Source of the DNA: Candidatus Dormiibacter sp.
GTDB taxonomy: Bacteria; Chloroflexota; Dormibacteria; UBA8260
DNA length: 10,744 nt
Assembly (NCBI GenBank): GCA_025450495.1
Contig: JANWHI010000009.1
Coordinates: forward strand, 1 to 10,744
Direction of reading: 5' to 3'
Positions 4,948-10,744 of the stretch are shown in pieces. Each line of letters begins with the position of its first letter. The stretch's first letter is position 1. Both the position numbers and the translations under genes were made by a program. Under the pieces are notes generated by a model, which worked only from the letters and a program-made list of their open reading frames with translations, made no database searches and was not told where the DNA came from.

Positions 4948-6522
4948 TCACCCGCCGCCGTTGATCCCGCCGGCGACCGTGCGCGCGCTTCGGACAAGGG
5001 TGCGCCCGGTCATCGGCTCAGGGATTGGGATGCCCATCGCCTCGAGCACGGTCGGGGCCACGTCCTCGAGGCCCCCTCCGCCGCGCAGCGCCGCAGCGTC
5101 GGTGCCGCAGAGGATCACTGGCACCTGACTGGTGGTGTGTGCGGTCAGCGGTGAGCCATCTCGGGGGTCCACCTCGTGCTCCGCGTTGCCGTGGTCCGCG
5201 GTGACCAGCAGCGCTCCAGAGGCGTCGAGCACGGCCCGCCCGATGCGGTCGAGGCAGGCGTCGACGACCTCCACAGCCTCGACCGTTGCGTCGAAATCCC
5301 CGGTGTGCCCGACCATGTCGGGGTTGGCGAAGTTGACCACGATGAGCGCGTCGTCGCCGCGTTCGACGTGCTCCACCACCGCGTCGGTCACCTCCCGCGC
5401 GCTCATCGCCGGGATGGTGTCGTAGGTTGCAACACGGGGCGACGCCACCAGCAGCCGGTCCTCGTTGCGAAAGGGCTGCTCACGACCGCCGTTGATGAAG
5501 TAGGTGACGTGCGCGTACTTCTCCGTCTCCGCCACATGGAACTGACCAAGCCCGGCGGCGCACACCTCTTCGGCGAGCGTGTGGCTGACATCCTGGCGCG
5601 GAAAGGCGACGTCGGCAGGAAGGTCGCGTGAGTACTCGGTGAAGGTGACAAAGCAGAGTCCCTGCAGGACACGTGAGCGCGCGAAGCCCGTGAATTCCCG
5701 GTCGACCAGCGCCTGGCTGAGCTGGCGCGCACGGTCGGCGCGGAAGTTGAAGAACACCACCGAGTCCCCGTCGGCGATGACCACGCGCTCGCGTCCCGGC
5801 GGCACGATCGACACCGGCGGGAGGAATTCGTCGGTGGTGCCGAGCTTGTACTGCTCCTCGATGTAGGCAACCGGGTCGGGGGCGGCGGACTCAGCGCTGC
5901 CGAGCAGCTGGTCGTAGGCACGCTGCGTCCGCTCCCAGCGGGTGTCGCGATCCATGGCGTAGTACCGACCGGTGACGCTGGCCACCTCGCCACACCCGGT
6001 GGTGTGGAGATCGTCGACGAATCTCCGCATGAAGGCGGCGGCGCTCGTCGGCGGTTCGTCACGTCCATCGGTGAAGGCATGGAAGTAGACGCGTTCCAGG
6101 CCACGCCGGCGGGCCAGCTCGGCGAGAGCTGTGCCGTGCGCCTGCTCGCTGTGCACGCCGCCGGACGACACCAACCCCAGGCAGTGCAACGAGGTGCCGC
6201 GTTGCTTCGCGGTGTCGACGGCCAAGCACAGCGCCGGGTTCTCGAAGAAGCTGCCGTCGCGGATTGCCCGGGTGATGCGCGTCAGTGGCTGGTGGATGAC
6301 CCTCCCGGCGCCGATGGTGAGGTGACCGACCTCCGAGTTGCCCTGCTGTCCCTCCGGGAGTCCGACCGCCTCGCCGCTGGCCGCCACCGTCGTCCACGGC
6401 CAATCCCGCTTGAGCCGGTCCATGGTTGGCGTGGAGGCCGCCGCGATCGCATTGCCGAAGGTGTCGTCCGAACAGCCCCAGCCGTCGAGAATGGCGAGGA
6501 CGAGCGGTCGCGCCTGCCTCAC
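4948..6522 (-). CDS. gpmI: 2,3-bisphosphoglycerate-independent phosphoglycerate mutase
   Basis: 524 aa, the usual length is about 510. It interconverts 3- and 2-phosphoglycerate in the cytoplasm through a phosphoserine intermediate, using two divalent metal ions. Alkaline-phosphatase-type residues are all visible: D13 in 'ILDGWG', nucleophile S63 in '[14 protein letters not shown]', D402 and H406 in 'NPDMVGHTG', D443-H444 in 'TADHGNAE' and H462 in 'PLTAHTT'. The substrate-binding insert carries 'SSGGVHS' (119-125), 'HAFTDGRD' (148-155) and '[11 protein letters not shown]' (257-267). Start is GTG 6522; its GTG overlaps the tpiA TGA by four bases (GTGA), which implies translational coupling. 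It is the last gene of the gap-pgk-tpiA-gpmI run. The C-terminal [11 protein letters not shown] extends past the conserved 'MTGRTL' end and is probably disordered. Confidence 0.97.
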   Translation of the reverse strand: MRQARPLVLAILDGWGCSDDTFGNAIAAASTPTMDRLKRDWPWTTVAASGEAVGLPEGQQGNSEVGHLTIGAGRVIHQPLTRITRAIRDGSFFENPALCLAVDTAKQRGTSLHCLGLVSSGGVHSEQAHGTALAELARRRGLERVYFHAFTDGRDEPPTSAAAFMRRFVDDLHTTGCGEVASVTGRYYAMDRDTRWERTQRAYDQLLGSAESAAPDPVAYIEEQYKLGTTDEFLPPVSIVPPGRERVVIADGDSVVFFNFRADRARQLSQALVDREFTGFARSRVLQGLCFVTFTEYSRDLPADVAFPRQDVSHTLAEEVCAAGLGQFHVAETEKYAHVTYFINGGREQPFRNEDRLLVASPRVATYDTIPAMSAREVTDAVVEHVERGDDALIVVNFANPDMVGHTGDFDATVEAVEVVDACLDRIGRAVLDASGALLVTADHGNAEHEVDPRDGSPLTAHTTSQVPVILCGTDAAALRGGGGLEDVAPTVLEAMGIPIPEPMTGRTLVRSARTVAGGINGGG

Positions 6523-7291
6523 CGGCCACTGCCGGCGGCTGCGGCCGCAGCAACGATGGTTGCGAAGGCGTCAGGGTCCAGGCTGGCGCCGCCGATCAGC
6601 CCTCCGTCGATCCCGTGCCGGCTGAACAGCTCGTGCGCATTGCCGGCGCTGACGCTGCCGCCGTAGAGAACCCGCGGTGCTTCTCCGTCGGTGCGTTGCG
6701 CAACCTGCTCGCGGATGTGCGCGCACACCTCCTCCGCCTGGTCGGGGGTCGCGGTCCGGCCGGTGCCGATCGCCCACACGGGCTCGTACGCGACCACCCA
6801 CGAGGTGGTCGGCGGCGGGGCGGCGACGGCGGCCAGCACAGCGTCCAGCTGGCGGTCGACAACGGCGAAGGTCCTGCCCTCGTCTCGCTGCTTGTCGGTC
6901 TCGCCGACCGCGACGATGACCCGCAAGCCGTGACGCAGGCCCGCCGCGAACTTGCGTCCCGTCTGCTCGTCGGTCTCACCGAAGCGGTGGCGCCGCTCGG
7001 AGTGCCCGACCAGGACGAGGTCGCAGAGGCCGGCCAGCATCGCGGCGGACACCTCGCCCGTGTACGCGCCCGCGTCCTCCCAGAACACGTCCTGCGCGCC
7101 GAGCAGCAACCGGCTCTCGCCGAGCGCCTGGCGCACCGCCGTGAGGTGCGGGAATGGCGGCAACAGCGCGACCTCCACCGCCGTCTGCGCCGCGCAGCGC
7201 TCGGTGATCGCGATGGCCAGGTCGACGCCCTGCGCGATCGTGGTGTTCATCTTCCAATTGCCGGCGACCATGGGCTGGCGCGACCAGCGGC

Positions 7292-7295
<4 letters not shown>
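6519..7295 (-). CDS. tpiA: Triose-phosphate isomerase
   Basis: 258 aa, normal for the family. It interconverts dihydroxyacetone phosphate and glyceraldehyde 3-phosphate in the cytoplasm as a TIM-barrel dimer. Catalytic residues are present: N13 and K15 in 'AGNWKMN', H98 in 'VGHSERR' and E171 in '[11 protein letters not shown]', the last leading into the mobile loop. Phosphate-binding segments 'YGGSV' (211-215) and 'IGGASL' (234-239) follow. Start is taken as GTG 7295 because the protein then has the usual 'R-x-P-x-V-A-G-N-W-K' lead-in and its GTGA overlaps the pgk stop. An ATG at 7271 (MVAGNWK) would clip the first strand. The alanine-rich C-terminus is ordinary for high-GC genomes. Confidence 0.97.
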
Positions 7296-8482
<1,187 letters not shown>

Positions 8483-8492
8483 CGCGCCGGGG

Positions 8493-9544
<1,052 letters not shown>

Positions 9545-9593
9545 GAAGGCCTCACCGACAGTACCACCGGGATCCGCGCCGCTGTCCCTGTGT

Positions 9594-10433
9594 TCAGAAC
9601 TGCGCGGCCGCCACCAATCGGTGCAGGCGCCCGGCCATCGCGGGGCGGCTGATCGCCGCGGCCTCGGCAAGGCTGGACAGCGAGGCCTCGGGGTGCGTGC
9701 GGCGCAGCAGCGCAGCCGCGCGGAGAGCGGGCGGCAGAGCTTCCCAGCGAGTCGGGTCGGCGCTCAGCCGGGCGATCGCCTCGAGCTGGCGGACCGCGGC
9801 GTCCACGGTGCGACGAAGGTTGGCCGTCTCGGCGTTGAGCGTGCGGTTGACGCCGGCGCGAATGTCGCGAACCACCCGCCCCTCCTCGTAGGCGAGCCGC
9901 CCACCCTGGGCGCCGATCGAGCTGAGCGCAGCCCCGACGCCGGCCGCGGAGCGCACCGTCACCAGCGGACGCCGGCGCCGCATCGTGACCGTGGCAGGCA
10001 CCTCGAGCGCGGCGAAGTCGGCCGCCAAACGGGCAGCCGCCTGCCGGTCGCGCGCCGGGATCTCGAGGTGAGGAGGCCGGCCCGGCCGGCTCACGGATCC
10101 AAGAGCGAGGAAGGCCCCGCGCAGCCTGCTCCGGCGGCAGCAGTTGCCCTCACCGGCTCGCGGGCGGCCGGCCGGAAGCTCGACCCGGTAGCGAACCCGC
10201 CGGGCGGTGCGCACCCGGATGGCGTGACCGCCACTTGTGTCAGCGTGGAGGACCGCGACCGCGCACCGGGCGGCGACCGCACGCGGGGTCTCGATGGTCG
10301 TTGCACCGGCCGCTGCGTCCCCGGTGAGGCTCATCCCCTCGAGGAGGGCGGCGCGGCAGTGGGGCAGCGGCGGCAGGTGGGGGGCCAATTCGGCGACGAC
10401 GCTCTCGGTGAACGAGCCGCCCTTGATCGGCAC
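9594..10433 (-). CDS. whiA: WhiA, DNA-binding regulator with LAGLIDADG-like and HTH domains
   Basis: 279 aa, shorter than the usual 300-330. WhiA controls sporulation genes in Streptomyces and affects division and growth in other Gram-positive bacteria. The start region has 'GGSFTESVVAELAPHLPP' and 'CRAALLEGM', matching the conserved N-terminus. The degenerate homing-endonuclease-like domain shows 'LRGAFLALGSVSRPGRPPHLEI' (about 104-125). The segment 'VNRTLNAETANLRRTVDAAVRQLEAI' (195-220) is typical. A helix-turn-helix follows in 'HPEASLSSLAEAAAISRPAMAGRLHRL' (247-273), and the protein stops six residues later. Start is GTG 10433, 7 bases after the rapZ stop; starts further upstream would run through rapZ. 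Ribosome site is weak, so coupling to rapZ translation is likely. Confidence 0.93.
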   Translation of the reverse strand: MPIKGGSFTESVVAELAPHLPPLPHCRAALLEGMSLTGDAAAGATTIETPRAVAARCAVAVLHADTSGGHAIRVRTARRVRYRVELPAGRPRAGEGNCCRRSRLRGAFLALGSVSRPGRPPHLEIPARDRQAAARLAADFAALEVPATVTMRRRRPLVTVRSAAGVGAALSSIGAQGGRLAYEEGRVVRDIRAGVNRTLNAETANLRRTVDAAVRQLEAIARLSADPTRWEALPPALRAAALLRRTHPEASLSSLAEAAAISRPAMAGRLHRLVAAAQF

Positions 10434-10440
10434 AGCCGTG

Positions 10441-10744
10441 TCAGCGCGGGTCGGGGCGGCGCACGTCGCGGTGACGGACGTCGACGTCGACGTCCCCACC
10501 GCCCAGCCGTGCGGCGAGCTCGGTGGCGATGACCACTGAGCGATGACGCCCTCCAGTGCAACCCACCGCGACGTGCAGGGCACTGCGGCCGCGCCGCCGC
10601 GCGGCCTCGATGACCCAGGTCAGCAGTCCAGCGCTGCGTTCGACCAGCTCTCGCGACTCATCATGCCGCAGCACGTAGTCGCGCACCGGCTTGTCGAGAC
10701 CGGTGAGGGGGCGGAGCTCCGGCTCCCAGAATGGGTTGGGGAGG
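10441..10744 (-). CDS. rapZ: RapZ/YvcJ family P-loop protein, C-terminal part (5' end outside the window)
   Basis: Only the last 100 codons are in the window. RapZ in E. coli binds small RNAs and guides RNase E; related proteins in Gram-positive bacteria are nucleotide-binding and of less clear role. The visible part reads 'LPNPFWEPELRPLTGLDKPVRDYVL', then the C-terminal signature 'VGCTGGRHRSVVIATELA' and ends '..DVDVRHRDVRRPDPR'. These match the conserved C-terminal domain that carries the GCTGG-x-HRSV anion-binding loop. The N-terminal Walker A kinase-like domain lies beyond position 10744. It is followed after 7 bases by whiA. Confidence 0.94.
   Translation of the reverse strand, partial: LPNPFWEPELRPLTGLDKPVRDYVLRHDESRELVERSAGLLTWVIEAARRRGRSALHVAVGCTGGRHRSVVIATELAARLGGGDVDVDVRHRDVRRPDPR

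Noticed and set aside
10438..10442. GACAC (reported WhiA core motif in Streptomyces) just before the whiA start
   Set aside because: A single 5-base match is expected often by chance in this composition and there is no second copy next to it; not enough for an autoregulation claim.

Overview
The window is GC-rich bacterial chromosome. Most of it is a conserved housekeeping block on the minus strand, read from high to low coordinates: rapZ (3' part only), whiA, gap, pgk, tpiA, gpmI, then after an interruption secG, a family-5 substrate-binding protein and tRNA-Leu(CAG). The rapZ-whiA-gap-pgk-tpi linkage, GTG starts and GTGA stop/start overlaps fit a high-GC Terrabacteria lineage: Actinomycetota or a neighbour such as Thermoleophilia, Dormibacterota or Chloroflexota. 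This placement is inferred from gene order and protein style, not from a phylogeny.

Layout. 29-352 (-): small ferredoxin-fold-like protein of unknown role with a near-palindromic site upstream. 461-544 (-): tRNA-Leu. 582-~2168 (-): membrane-anchored solute-binding protein with no ordinary start codon where its N-terminus should be. 2177-2413 (-): secG. 2614-2943 (+): predicted small membrane protein ending in five copies of an SFRLTR-type repeat. 3026-4072 (+): lipoprotein of the phospholipase D superfamily with two intact HKD motifs and a palindrome over its promoter region. 4073-4639 (-): CGNR zinc-finger regulator, its stop codon abutting that of the PLD gene inside a 14-bp palindrome. 4752-4922 (+): 56-aa basic helical protein behind a good sigma70-type promoter. 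4948-9500 (-): gpmI, tpiA, pgk and gap, tightly packed. 9594-10433 (-): whiA. 10441-10744 (-): 3' end of rapZ.

How the genes fit together. gap, pgk, tpiA and gpmI encode the triose-phosphate to 2-phosphoglycerate part of glycolysis and probably form one transcript starting in the 93-bp gap upstream of gap, where several GGTCA half-sites form a likely operator. RapZ and WhiA are regulatory proteins often found beside this operon. SecG belongs to the Sec translocon. The stretch 2614-4922, with genes on both strands and unrelated likely functions (repeat protein, PLD lipoprotein, CGNR regulator, small basic protein), looks like an accessory insertion between gpmI and secG. It is the least ordinary part of the window. 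No insertion sequence, integrase, CRISPR array or rRNA was seen, and no gene-free stretch exceeds 300 bases.
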